Of a stretch of 54,433 bases of DNA, positions 17,113 through 26,622 are shown in pieces. This stretch comes from Bacteroidota bacterium (GTDB taxonomy: Bacteria > Bacteroidota > Bacteroidia > UKL13-3). Numbering within the stretch: position 1 is the stretch's first letter; every line of letters starts with the position of its first letter. The notes beneath the pieces were generated by a model. That model searched no databases. It saw only the letters and a list, made by a program, of their open reading frames with translations, and was not told the DNA's origin. The stretch covers positions 1-54,433 of the forward strand of contig JAIXSO010000008.1 in assembly GCA_027484685.1 (NCBI GenBank). Reading direction: 5' to 3'. The translations under genes and the position numbers were made by a program.

Positions 17113-18729
17113 ATGACAAAAAAGTTATTTTTTTTAGCAATTTATTTAAGTGTTTTTGCTCCCTTTAACGTTGGAGCTCAAATACAAAAAATAGATAGTA
17201 TATGCAAACTAATTATTAGTGCTGAAGGTAATAAAAACTACCTTTCAGATACAATTTATCTCAATAATATCAACGATTTAGCTGTATATTATAACTCGGT
17301 AAATCCTGATAGTACCATTTATTTTGCAAAACAAAATATTGATTATTGCAAAGCTGCAAAATATGAAAAAGGACAAGCCGAAGCAATGCGTGTTTTGGCT
17401 ATGGGTCTAACCTCAAAAAGCGAATATTTAGAAGCCATTAAATGGTATGATGATGCATTGGTTATTGCTCAAAATGTGCATTCGGAAAAAGTAATTTCAA
17501 AAATTTACAATGGTTTAGGTATTGTTTTTAAAAATTTAGGAAATTATGAAAAAGCCTTACAATTTCACCTTAAATCGTTATCCATAAAAGAAAAACTAAA
17601 TGATAGAAAAGCCATTGCTAATAGTTTAGGAAATATTGCCATTATTTATAAAAATACAAAAGATTACAAGGAAGCTTTAGAAAAGTATGAACAAACTTTG
17701 GTTATTTTTAAATCATTAAATGATAAACAAGGTATTGCCACTGCTTTAAATAATATTTCAAGCATTTATACCATCCAAAAAAAGTTTATTGAGTCTATAA
17801 AAGTAAATAAAGAAGCTTTAAAAATTCAAGAAGAAATAGGCGACAATGCAGGTAAAGCTTTTAGTTTAGAACAAATTGGAATAAGTAATTTAAGACTAAA
17901 AAAATATGATGAAGCCATAAATTATTTTGAAAAATCGCTAGCAATGAAGCAAGCAATTGGTGATAAAAATGGTTCTTCTAATTCATATAGGTATTTGGCT
18001 TCGGTATATAGAGAAAATAAAGAATACAATAAGGCACTATCAATCATTAATAAATCCTTAGACTTATCTATGTCAATTGGAAATAAACTACAAATTGCAA
18101 ATGCTTATGATGAAATGTATGAAATTTACAAAAAACTAAATAAGAGTGATTTGGCTTTATCAGCATTAGAATATAGAATTCTGTATGACGATAGTTTAGG
18201 AAATATTGAAATTGAAAAACAATTGGTTCATCTTAAATCACAATACGAGTACGAAACTAGAGAAAAAGTATTAATTGCCGAGCAGCAACAAAAAGATTTG
18301 ATTAGAGATGAAAAATTAAATAAACAGTTTTTTATTTTATTGTTTACTATTCTTTTGGTTGTAATAGCTTCAATATTTATTGTTTTAACATTGCGTAGCA
18401 GAAGAAAACTTCAAGATGCTTATCATAAGCTTGAAAAAGCTAATAACGAAATAGCATTACTTAATGAAGGCTTGAATGAGAAGGTAAAAGAACGCACTCA
18501 AACATTGGAAAAAGCTAACGAAAAACTGAAAAAATATTCGTTTACCAATAACCACGTAATTAGGAAGCCAATCGCAAATATTTTAGGGATTATAAAGTTA
18601 TTTAATACCGAAAAAATTGATGATCCTGTAAATATAACTTCGCTTGAATTATTGAAAGAAACTACTAAAGAGTTAGACGAAATTATTCATGAAATAAACA
18701 AAAACTTAGAAAATGAACCTTATCAATAA
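17113..18729 (+). CDS. Exported TPR receptor with a histidine-kinase dimerisation segment but no ATPase domain
   Basis: 538 aa. Signal peptide at 1-22 (FNVGAQ). Residues about 60-385 are tandem TPRs (for example 'NGLGIVFKNLGNYEKALQFH', and 'ANSLGNIAIIYKNTKDYKEA'). One transmembrane helix lies at about 406-428 and a coiled coil (KLEKANNEIALLNEGLNE) leads into 'KYSFTNNHVIRKPIANILGI'. His481 sits where the phosphoacceptor of an H-box would be, and two helices follow to the end (ELLKETTKELDEIIHEI). The protein stops where an HATPase_c domain would begin, and no such domain is encoded downstream, where ppk1 converges. The periplasmic TPR part senses, and the cytoplasmic DHp-like end could accept phosphate from, or pair with, another kinase. 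That role is inference. The stop is 1 base from the ppk1 stop. Confidence 0.85.
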   Translation: MTKKLFFLAIYLSVFAPFNVGAQIQKIDSICKLIISAEGNKNYLSDTIYLNNINDLAVYYNSVNPDSTIYFAKQNIDYCKAAKYEKGQAEAMRVLAMGLTSKSEYLEAIKWYDDALVIAQNVHSEKVISKIYNGLGIVFKNLGNYEKALQFHLKSLSIKEKLNDRKAIANSLGNIAIIYKNTKDYKEALEKYEQTLVIFKSLNDKQGIATALNNISSIYTIQKKFIESIKVNKEALKIQEEIGDNAGKAFSLEQIGISNLRLKKYDEAINYFEKSLAMKQAIGDKNGSSNSYRYLASVYRENKEYNKALSIINKSLDLSMSIGNKLQIANAYDEMYEIYKKLNKSDLALSALEYRILYDDSLGNIEIEKQLVHLKSQYEYETREKVLIAEQQQKDLIRDEKLNKQFFILLFTILLVVIASIFIVLTLRSRRKLQDAYHKLEKANNEIALLNEGLNEKVKERTQTLEKANEKLKKYSFTNNHVIRKPIANILGIIKLFNTEKIDDPVNITSLELLKETTKELDEIIHEINKNLENEPYQ

Positions 18730-18730
18730 C

Positions 18731-20809
18731 TCAAAGGTTTTTCTCTTTTAGTAATTGGTAAGTTTCTATTTGACTTCTCAATTTCCCTTCGCAATTACTT
18801 GCTTGGTAATCGTTTTCGCCATGTTCATTTATTTTTCTTGCCTTACAATTATCCGCCAATTGTAAATTAATAATGGCCTTTATTGATTCTTTAATTTCTT
18901 GGTTATAAATTGGAAATGCACACTCTATTCGGTTATTGAGGTTTCTACTCATCCAATCAGCACTTGCTAAATACATTTGCTCATTGCCATTATTGCCAAA
19001 AATATATACACGCGAATGTTCTAAAAACCTATCAATAATGCTGATAACTTCAATATTTTCGCTTAATCCGTTAACTCGTGGAACCAATGAACAAACACCA
19101 CGAACAATCAACTGAATTCTTACACCTGCTTTGCTAGCTTCGTATAATTTTTTAATTACATCATTATCTACCAAGCTATTCATTTTAGCTATGATATAAG
19201 CTGGTTTTCCGGCTTTTTTGTTGTTGGTTTCGTTTTCTATCATTTCTAAAAACCTGCGTTTCATATTATCAGGTGCTACCAATAAATGTTTGTAAACGCC
19301 ACGTTTTAGGTTTAAAAATAATTGATCACTTATCATTTCCAACTCATTGGTTAAACGCAAATCCTTAGTAAAAATGGCAAAGTCGCTGTAAATTCTGCTG
19401 GTCATTCCATTGTAATTACCAGTAGAAAGATGCGCATATTTTACTGTATGGTTGTTTTCTTTTCTATAAATTAAACAAAACTTGGTATGAACTTTCTGCC
19501 CCGGTTTTCCAAAATGAACATGTGCACCAGCTTCTTGTAATTGATTGGTCCAATAAATATTCGATTCTTCATCAAACCGTGCTTGTAACTCCATTAATAC
19601 AATTACAATTTTGCCATTTTTTATAGCATTTATTAATGCATTAACCACGTTGCTATGTTTGGCTACACGGTAAAGTGTAATTTTTATGGTATGCACATTA
19701 GGGTCAATAGCCGCTTCGCGCAATAGGCGAATTAAATAATCGAACGATTGGTATGGATGATGAAGTAAAACATCATGTTGTGAAATTACATCAAAAAGGT
19801 ATTTGGCTTTATCCAATGCTTTAACTCCTAAAGCTGGCAGGCTTGGATAATAATCTTCAGGATTTCCAACTTTTGGAAAATCCATAAAATCTTTAAAGTT
19901 ATGGTATTTACCACCCGCCACCATGTTTACATTTTTAAGCTCTAATTTTTTTGCAAACAATTCTAACATGGGTTTTGGCATGGCTGCATCGTACACAAAC
20001 CTTGTTGGAACTCCACGCGAACGTTGTTTTAAGCTTTTTTGAATTTTATCCAATAAAGTTACGGTATAATCTCTATCGTCAGCATCCAATGTAAATTCGG
20101 CATCGCGTGTAATTTTTATAATATATGCCTCGTAAGTATCGTAGTCAAACTGCTGGAAAATACGGCTTAAGTTCAGTTTTATTATATCTTCTAAACAAAT
20201 AATAAAGTTACCGTTTTCGTTGGTTGGTAATTGATAAAAACGGTTCAAAATACCAACTGGAACTTCAATAATGGCATGTTTTGGACTTAAGATGTTTTTA
20301 CTATCATTAAGCCTAACTGCTAAATATATCGACCTATCACGTAAATGAGGAGTATGCCTTAAATCGTCAATTATAATTGGAAACAGTAAGTTGATGATAT
20401 TGGCTTTAAAATACTCTTTAACTTGCTGTTTTTGTTCTTCGTTAACTTGTGTATCATTTACTAAAAAAATATTTTTAGCTGCCAAACTTGGCAAAATACT
20501 GTTTTGATAAATATTGTTAAACCTATTTTGTAAGGTTTGAGTTTTAAGCTGAATGGCTTCTAAAATTTCATCGGGACTATTTTGAACATCGCTAATTGCC
20601 TTTTTTCCATTTACGCGTTGCACCCTTCGTAACTGTGCTACACGCACCCTAAAAAATTCGTCTAAGTTTGATGAAAAAATTGCTAAAAACTTAATACGCT
20701 CCATGAGCGGGGTTGCTTCATTTTCGGCTTCTTGAAGAACACGTTCGTTAAAATAAAGCCAACTAATTTCGCGGTCTTTAAATAAATAGCCTTTGTGGGT
20801 TTTAATCAT
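18731..20809 (-). CDS. ppk1: Polyphosphate kinase 1
   Basis: Makes inorganic polyphosphate reversibly from ATP. PPK1 is a four-domain membrane-associated enzyme. The N-terminal domain opens with 'FKDREISWLYFNERVLQEA', then 'IKFLAIFSSNLDEFFRVRV', both canonical. The phosphoacceptor histidine lies in 'HLSTGNYNGMTSRIYSDFA' (His460 counting from my start). A second phospholipase-D-like half has 'YIFGNNGNEQMYLASADWMSRNL'. I start at the ATG at 20809 (692 aa, MIKTHKGYLF). A reading frame extends 13 codons further to 20848, but those residues do not look like PPK1. It is convergent with the TPR receptor, with only one base between stops and no terminator visible. Confidence 0.96.
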   Translation of the reverse strand: MIKTHKGYLFKDREISWLYFNERVLQEAENEATPLMERIKFLAIFSSNLDEFFRVRVAQLRRVQRVNGKKAISDVQNSPDEILEAIQLKTQTLQNRFNNIYQNSILPSLAAKNIFLVNDTQVNEEQKQQVKEYFKANIINLLFPIIIDDLRHTPHLRDRSIYLAVRLNDSKNILSPKHAIIEVPVGILNRFYQLPTNENGNFIICLEDIIKLNLSRIFQQFDYDTYEAYIIKITRDAEFTLDADDRDYTVTLLDKIQKSLKQRSRGVPTRFVYDAAMPKPMLELFAKKLELKNVNMVAGGKYHNFKDFMDFPKVGNPEDYYPSLPALGVKALDKAKYLFDVISQHDVLLHHPYQSFDYLIRLLREAAIDPNVHTIKITLYRVAKHSNVVNALINAIKNGKIVIVLMELQARFDEESNIYWTNQLQEAGAHVHFGKPGQKVHTKFCLIYRKENNHTVKYAHLSTGNYNGMTSRIYSDFAIFTKDLRLTNELEMISDQLFLNLKRGVYKHLLVAPDNMKRRFLEMIENETNNKKAGKPAYIIAKMNSLVDNDVIKKLYEASKAGVRIQLIVRGVCSLVPRVNGLSENIEVISIIDRFLEHSRVYIFGNNGNEQMYLASADWMSRNLNNRIECAFPIYNQEIKESIKAIINLQLADNCKARKINEHGENDYQASNCEGKLRSQIETYQLLKEKNL

Positions 20810-20958
20810 ACAAAACTTTGATAAATATTGTTTTTTACAAATAAACAATAAAAATTGATGGAGTTTTTGCCATCATTTAAACAACAAAGAAACAAAAAAG
20901 GTTAAAATGTATAATAAACAAGATGTGATGATAATGATTTAATAATGTACTATACAAA

Positions 20959-20990
20959 AAAAATCCTGCCTTTTTTAGGGGCAGGATTTA
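20959..20990 (-). terminator. Terminator of the DUF6580 gene
   Basis: Inverted repeat AAATCCTGCC / GGCAGGATTT, followed on the minus strand by a T8 run, 27 bases after the stop codon. Confidence 0.88.
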
Positions 20991-21016
20991 ATAATTATAG
21001 GCTTTTAATAATATTA

Positions 21017-21541
21017 CTAGGCTTTTTCTTCTTTTAAAAATGGTACATTAATACTTAACAAGTAGAACGAACCAAACAATACAGTTGTATACAATAAATC
21101 GCCTTTAACTGAGTTCTTGAAAAAAGGAATAGCACCAAAATAACTTTGTAATACACCACCAAATGTATGCGGGTATAAGGTATTATCTGATGTGTAAACA
21201 AATACAAAATTGGTAATTAAGAAAAACAATAAAGAGCCCAACAATGATGACCCAATAATTGAAATTGGATTATTTTTATTGGTAACTAACATACCGATTA
21301 CGCTGAATAAAGCTGTTGCAAAATAAACAGGAATCATTCCTGCGCCATAAAATCCAATGAAGAAATCGCTTATAAATAATGCAATTAAAGGCAATGCCAC
21401 GGCCAAATATCTGTTAGCTATAAAAGCACCTGCAAATAAAGCTACTGCGCCCATTGGCGAAAAATTAGGAGCAAAAGGTAAAAAACGGCTAGCTGCTGCT
21501 AAGGCTACTAAAGCTACAATGGTTATAAATTTTTTATTCAT
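21017..21541 (-). CDS. DUF6580 family integral membrane protein
   Basis: 174 aa, with about five hydrophobic helices. The N-terminal pattern 'RFLPFAPNFSPMGAVALFAGAF' followed by 'LPLIALFISDFFIGFY' is what I associate with DUF6580, a family related to small energy-coupling-factor-type substrate-binding membrane proteins. Its substrate is unknown. No ATPase partner is adjacent. The gene is a single unit with a promoter candidate at 21574-21602 and a strong terminator at 20959-20990. Confidence 0.8.
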   Translation of the reverse strand: MNKKFITIVALVALAAASRFLPFAPNFSPMGAVALFAGAFIANRYLAVALPLIALFISDFFIGFYGAGMIPVYFATALFSVIGMLVTNKNNPISIIGSSLLGSLLFFLITNFVFVYTSDNTLYPHTFGGVLQSYFGAIPFFKNSVKGDLLYTTVLFGSFYLLSINVPFLKEEKA

Positions 21542-21573
21542 TTTTTAAATGCAATTATTAGTTTTAAAGATTG

Positions 21574-21602
21574 CGAAAGTAAACCATATACTTAAAAAAC
21601 AA
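21574..21602 (-). promoter_or_regulatory. Bacteroidota-type promoter for the DUF6580 gene
   Basis: On the minus strand, TTG (602-600, plus 21000), 18 bases, TACTTTCG (581-574). The -7 box is 32 bases before the ATG. The TTCG variant is also seen before actA. Confidence 0.5.
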
Positions 21603-21755
21603 AAACATAAATTAAGTATTTCATCCACAGGGTGTGTATTTTGAATTGCTTTTAGTAATCAGCCGTTTAATTAGTAATTAAGCCATTAAGCAATTTTTAT
21701 TGTTTAATTGTTTAGTAAATTATTCATATTGCAAACAAATTATTTTAAAACAGAT

Positions 21756-24617
21756 ATGAAAAAACACTTTTTACTAGCTGGATTAGCAATTAGTTTAGGT
21801 TTTAACACCAACTTATTTGCACAAACTCAGCCTGCGGCCGCCACTGGAACAGTTTTGGTTGAAAAGGTTGAAGCCAAACCAGGCGAATTAAAAATAGCTT
21901 ACGAAAAATATAAGCTTCCTAATGGTTTAACACTAATTATTCACGAAGATCACTCTGATCCTTTGGTTCATGTAGAAGTTACTTACCACGTAGGTTCAGC
22001 GCGCGAAGCTGCTGGAAAATCAGGATTTGCACATTTATTTGAACACATGTTGTTTCAAGGTTCTGAACACGTAAAAGATGATGAACATTTTAGAATAGTT
22101 TCAGCGGCTGGAGGTGATATGAACGGAAATACCACCAGAGATAGGACTACTTACTTTGAAACTGTTCCTTCAAACTATTTAGAAACTGCACTTTGGTTAG
22201 AGTCTGATAGAATGGGTTTTTTATTAGATTCATTAACAACCAAAAAATTTGAAATTCAACGTTCTACTGTTAAAAACGAAAAAGGTCAAAACGTTGATAA
22301 TGTGCCTTATGGAAAAGTAGGCGAAATTCGCGATCAAAATATGTACCCAATGGAGCATCCATACAGCTGGCCTGTAATTGGTTACTTGCGCGATTTGGAT
22401 AACGCAACCATTGATGATGTGAAAAATTTCTTTATGCGTTGGTATGCACCAAATAATGCTTCATTAATTATTAGTGGTGATGTTAACCCACAAGAAGCTA
22501 TTAAGTTAGTTGAAAAATATTTTGGCCCAATTCCAAAAGGACCTGAAGTGCGTAAACAACGTGTAGAGCCATTTAGATTAGCTGATAATAAATATGTAAA
22601 CTACCCAGATAAAGTATTTTTCCCTTTAAATGAATATACTTGGCCTACTGTGGCTCAATATCATCCTGATGAGCCTGCATTAGATTTTTTAGGTGGAATT
22701 TTAAGTCAAGGTAAAAACTCTATTTTTTACAAAAACTTAGTTAAACCAGAAAAAGTGGTTCAAGCAGAAGCTTATAACTTAGGTTCAGAGTTAGCAGGTG
22801 AGTTTAGCATTGATTTATTAACTTTTCCTGGAAGTGAAGATAACGAAGAAAAACTTTTAATGGAAACCCTTGCCGAGTTTAACGCCAAAGGTGTTACTGA
22901 TGAACAAATTGCTGCTGCTTATGCTCAAGTTGAAAATTCTTTAATTGGAGCTATGGAAAGTGTTGCAGGTCGTTCTTCTATGTTAATGTTTTTCCATTAT
23001 ATTCATAATGGCAAATCATACAATTTACCTGAAGAATTAGCTCGCTACAAAAAAGTAACCAAAGAAGATGTTATGCGTGTTTTTAGAAAATATATTTATA
23101 ATGTAAATTCAAAAACTAGCCAAAACTTTGTAAAAGTGCGCGTTTTCCCTAAAGATTTAAACGCTGCTAACAAACAAGAGTATGTGCATAAAGATCCAGA
23201 AATGGAAAAAGGTACCAATGAGTTAGAGTACAAAGGATTGAGTTATAATAAACCAAAAGATAATTTTGATAGAAGCATTCATCCTACACCAGCTCCAGCC
23301 AAAAATGTTACCGTGCCTACTTATTGGCAAACTACCTTGCCAAATGGTGTGAAAATTATTGGAACCCGTTCTACTGAAACTCCAAATGTGGATATTACTA
23401 TCAAAATGAAGGGTGGAAACATGGTGTTAGAGCCAAGCAAAACTGGTTTAGCTAGTTTAACTGCAAGTATGATGGGTGAGGCAACTCAAACCATGACAGG
23501 TGAACAATTAGATGCAGCTATTCAAAAAATTGGTGGTGGATTTGGTTTCAGTGCTGGTTTTGATGCTACATTTGCTAGTGTAGGTTGTCAGAAAAAGGAT
23601 TTAGATGCCATGCTTAAGTTATTTGAAGATGCATTATTACGTCCCAAATTTAATGCTGACGATTACAAACGTATTTCAAATCAAACTTACCAAAATGTAG
23701 AGCAAAGTTTGCAAAACGCATCGTTTGCTGGAAATGTAGTTTTTTCTAGATTAATGTATGGTAAAAACTCTATTCAAGGTGTACCTGCAAACGGTACTAC
23801 CAAATCAATTAAAAGTTTTAGCATTAAAGATGTTCAAAATTACTACGATAAATATTATGCGCCTGATTTTGCAACTGTAGTTGTAATTGGAGATTTAAGT
23901 CAAGATGAAGTTTTGGCAAAATTAAGTTTCTTAAAAAATTGGGGTAAAAAGAATATAGTATTACCTACATTACCTCCTCCTGTGGCTGTTGAGCAAACTC
24001 AAATTTATATTGTAGATAAATACAAAGCACCTCAATCGCAAATATTTGTTGGAACGCCAGCTATACCTTACGATTGGGATGGTAAATTCTACAAATCAAA
24101 CCTAATGAACTTTTTATTAGGCGGAAACTTTAATAGCCGCTTAAACTCAAACCTACGCGAAGATAAAGGCTTTACTTATGGAATTTACAGCCGTGTAAGT
24201 GGTAATGATTATAACGGAATTTGGTCAACTTCGGCTGGTGTTCGTGCTAGTTCTACCGATAGTTCAGTACGCGAAATTATTAAAGAAATTAAATTACTAC
24301 GCGATAGAGGAATTGATGATGAGGAATTAGCGTTTATCAAATCTTCAATTGGTCAAAGCGATGCGTTAAAGTATGAGTCAAATGGAGATAAAGCAGGATT
24401 TTTAAGTGGAATTGCTGATAGAAACTTACCTTCAGATTACCAAGCTCGTCAAAAAGCTATTTTAAATGCTTTAACCAAAGATGAAGTAAAACAATTAGCT
24501 AACGAAATAATCAACCCTGATAAGTTAGTTATAGTAGTAGTAGGCGATAGAGATAAGATAACTGAACCTTTGAAAAAATTAGGTTATAAAGTTACTGAAG
24601 TAAAAGCAAACGACTAA
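21756..24617 (+). CDS. M16 family zinc metallopeptidase, two-domain, exported
   Basis: Pitrilysin-family protease of about 953 aa built from two tandem M16 halves. The inverted zinc motif HLFEH is at residues 93-97 with catalytic Glu96. The third zinc ligand is the Glu in 'VKNEKGQNVDN' about 75 residues later. The second half (from about residue 540, 'TLPNGVKIIGTRSTETPN') lacks HxxEH, as expected for the non-catalytic partner, and carries 'RLNSNLREDKGFTYGIYS', the Arg/Tyr pair that binds substrate. I start at the ATG at 21756, which gives a clean signal peptide ending FAQ. A TTG-initiated extension to 21708 is unlikely. It probably degrades peptides in the periplasm. Confidence 0.94.
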   Translation: MKKHFLLAGLAISLGFNTNLFAQTQPAAATGTVLVEKVEAKPGELKIAYEKYKLPNGLTLIIHEDHSDPLVHVEVTYHVGSAREAAGKSGFAHLFEHMLFQGSEHVKDDEHFRIVSAAGGDMNGNTTRDRTTYFETVPSNYLETALWLESDRMGFLLDSLTTKKFEIQRSTVKNEKGQNVDNVPYGKVGEIRDQNMYPMEHPYSWPVIGYLRDLDNATIDDVKNFFMRWYAPNNASLIISGDVNPQEAIKLVEKYFGPIPKGPEVRKQRVEPFRLADNKYVNYPDKVFFPLNEYTWPTVAQYHPDEPALDFLGGILSQGKNSIFYKNLVKPEKVVQAEAYNLGSELAGEFSIDLLTFPGSEDNEEKLLMETLAEFNAKGVTDEQIAAAYAQVENSLIGAMESVAGRSSMLMFFHYIHNGKSYNLPEELARYKKVTKEDVMRVFRKYIYNVNSKTSQNFVKVRVFPKDLNAANKQEYVHKDPEMEKGTNELEYKGLSYNKPKDNFDRSIHPTPAPAKNVTVPTYWQTTLPNGVKIIGTRSTETPNVDITIKMKGGNMVLEPSKTGLASLTASMMGEATQTMTGEQLDAAIQKIGGGFGFSAGFDATFASVGCQKKDLDAMLKLFEDALLRPKFNADDYKRISNQTYQNVEQSLQNASFAGNVVFSRLMYGKNSIQGVPANGTTKSIKSFSIKDVQNYYDKYYAPDFATVVVIGDLSQDEVLAKLSFLKNWGKKNIVLPTLPPPVAVEQTQIYIVDKYKAPQSQIFVGTPAIPYDWDGKFYKSNLMNFLLGGNFNSRLNSNLREDKGFTYGIYSRVSGNDYNGIWSTSAGVRASSTDSSVREIIKEIKLLRDRGIDDEELAFIKSSIGQSDALKYESNGDKAGFLSGIADRNLPSDYQARQKAILNALTKDEVKQLANEIINPDKLVIVVVGDRDKITEPLKKLGYKVTEVKAND

Positions 24618-24673
24618 TTTTATTTAGTGATTTAGAGATTTGGAGATTGATTGATTTTCAGATTTCTTGATTT

Positions 24674-24711
24674 AAAAAGCCCTTTAGAACGTAAGTTTTA
24701 AGGGGCTTTTT
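24674..24711 (+). terminator. Terminator after the M16 peptidase gene
   Basis: Inverted repeat AAAAAGCCC..TTA / TAAGGGGCTTTTT with a T run. Confidence 0.8.
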
Positions 24712-24854
24712 CATGTGTGTTGTATATAGCTTTGAGTTATTTTAAATGTTTTGTTTTTAGTATTTTACAGAAATGTATAAAGTTAACTTTTGTAAAAGAT
24801 TAATTATTGCTAAAATTGAAATTTAAACGACAAAAATCAACAAACACAAAAAAG

Positions 24855-26414
24855 ATGATTAAACACAACTTGAAATTAGTTCTATTATTAGCCACATTGA
24901 TTTGCGCTAATGTTAAAGCACAAAAAGTTAATGTAAACTGGACTGACTTTTACACCAATAATACTGGATTTGTTATTGGTAATTGGCTTGAAACGGATAA
25001 TAAGTTCTTTTTTTTAATGAATGATTCGAGATTTGATCATAAACCTGTTATTAACTTGGTTAGGTTTGATAAAGATTTGCATTTGGAAAAAATAATGCCT
25101 ATTCCTGGTTTATTTAACAATGAGAAAATAATTTATGAAGGAATAATTTTATCAGGAAATGATTTGGTTTTAAGTGCTAAGTATTTAGAAACCAAAGGAA
25201 CAAATAGATATGTAATGATTAAAGCCATTGCTGATAAAGAATTAACAAAAACTGTAAATTTTGAAAAGGTAATGGATATAGAAACAAAATCTTTTTTTAA
25301 TCAAACTACTGACGAGGATAAACAATGGATAAATGGAAATAAAATATTAGTAAAAACTATTCCAAGAGAAGGTTTAAAGGATAAAAGTATGTTTAAATAC
25401 GAAATCTTCGATAATAAACTGGAAAACAAGGAATGGTCTGCAAATATTGATTTAACCCAATTTATGAAAGATTTTGAAATGGTTAGTTATCAATTTACAG
25501 AAAAGAGAGATTTTATTTTTTTATTGAGGTCTCAATTGAAGTTTTTGAAAAGAACTAAAGATGAATATATTTTAGGTAAATACACCAAAGAAAAAGGAAT
25601 AGAAATAAAGCAATTTGATTTTGGTAAGGATAGATTTATTACTGATTTAGATTTGATAATTGATGAATATAGGAATTACGCCTTTGTAAGAACTTCATTT
25701 AGTACAAGTGATACAAAAAGGAATGAATTCAATATCAAAAAATTTGAAATAGGCACTTTTACTGAAATTACAAATAAAATGATTGATTTTGGACCAAGCT
25801 CAAGTAAGTGTTTCAAAGGTTCTGCTAGTTTTTTGGGTGCTGAATTTAGGTTTGATGATTACACTATGAAATATAACTCAATTGATAAAGTAACTGGCGA
25901 ACTAAAAGTGATAGGCGAATTGAAAAACCCTTATAAAGTTGAATCTTATAGAGATGAAAAAGGTAATCTGATGTACAAAGGGATTTTTGGACTTACCGGA
26001 AACATAGTCATATTTAAAATGGACTCTTCTGGAAATTATACCACTCAAGTTATACCACACAAAGTAACAACTACTTCTTATTCAAATGAATATAGTACTT
26101 TTTATTTAACTGAGTATCAAAATAAAGATTGTTATTTAATTTATGATGATATAGAAAATGCGAATAATACACCTTGTAATGAGGAGGCTAAAACAAAAGT
26201 AATTAAAGACGATAGTAAAAAAATGCAACTATTTATAGTGTTAGTAGATAAGGATAATAAAATAAAAAAAATTAAACCTGTTACCACTTATAAAGGAGAA
26301 GGCAAATTTTTTAAAAAATATGTAAACTTTGATTTGGTTCATATTCGCCCAATATCTGATGGTAGGTATTTAGTATTTAGTGATAAGTTATTTGGTATTA
26401 TGACCATTGAATAA
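24855..26414 (+). CDS. Exported protein of unknown function
   Basis: 519 aa from the ATG at 24855, which gives a signal peptide ending 'CANVKAQ'. The frame extends upstream only through a TTG at 24807 with a non-signal-like lysine-rich leader, so I reject that start. The mature part is beta-rich, with repeating strand-turn blocks (for example 'KPVINLVRFDKDLHLEK', 'RYVMIKAIADKEL', 'QLFIVLVDKDNKIKKI'), which suggests a beta-propeller-like fold. This is inference. There are two Cys close together (KDCYLIYDDIENANNTPC). No lipobox, no C-terminal sorting domain and no transmembrane helix. It stands between two terminators as a single gene. I do not recognise the family. Confidence 0.8.
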   Translation: MIKHNLKLVLLLATLICANVKAQKVNVNWTDFYTNNTGFVIGNWLETDNKFFFLMNDSRFDHKPVINLVRFDKDLHLEKIMPIPGLFNNEKIIYEGIILSGNDLVLSAKYLETKGTNRYVMIKAIADKELTKTVNFEKVMDIETKSFFNQTTDEDKQWINGNKILVKTIPREGLKDKSMFKYEIFDNKLENKEWSANIDLTQFMKDFEMVSYQFTEKRDFIFLLRSQLKFLKRTKDEYILGKYTKEKGIEIKQFDFGKDRFITDLDLIIDEYRNYAFVRTSFSTSDTKRNEFNIKKFEIGTFTEITNKMIDFGPSSSKCFKGSASFLGAEFRFDDYTMKYNSIDKVTGELKVIGELKNPYKVESYRDEKGNLMYKGIFGLTGNIVIFKMDSSGNYTTQVIPHKVTTTSYSNEYSTFYLTEYQNKDCYLIYDDIENANNTPCNEEAKTKVIKDDSKKMQLFIVLVDKDNKIKKIKPVTTYKGEGKFFKKYVNFDLVHIRPISDGRYLVFSDKLFGIMTIE

Positions 26415-26421
26415 AATTAAC

Positions 26422-26462
26422 AAAAAATCCCTTTAAAACATCAGTTTTAAAGGGATTTTTTT
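26422..26462 (+). terminator. Terminator after the unknown exported protein
   Basis: Long stem AAAAATCCCTTTAAAAC / GTTTTAAAGGGATTTTT followed by T's, 8 bases beyond the stop. Confidence 0.9.
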
Positions 26463-26534
26463 ATGTTTCAAAACAATCCACATTTTAACTGAAAATTGTG
26501 GGTATTTTATAGCTGTAAACAACTTGTAATACTA

Positions 26535-26542
26535 TATATTTG
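26535..26542 (+). promoter_or_regulatory. Possible -7 promoter element upstream of gyrA
   Basis: TATATTTG, 80 bases before the gyrA ATG. The nearest well-formed TTG triplets (26498, 26526) are not at the expected 19-21 base distance, so confidence is limited. Confidence 0.35.
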
Positions 26543-26622
26543 AATGTTATCGGTTTTGGTAATTATTGGTGTAAAATTCATTACTAAATAATTATAAAAC
26601 AGGTAGTTTTAAACATTATACA

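Noticed and set aside
20810-20848. Extended N-terminus of ppk1
   Set aside because: The extra 13 residues do not resemble PPK1, and the ATG at 20809 gives the standard start.
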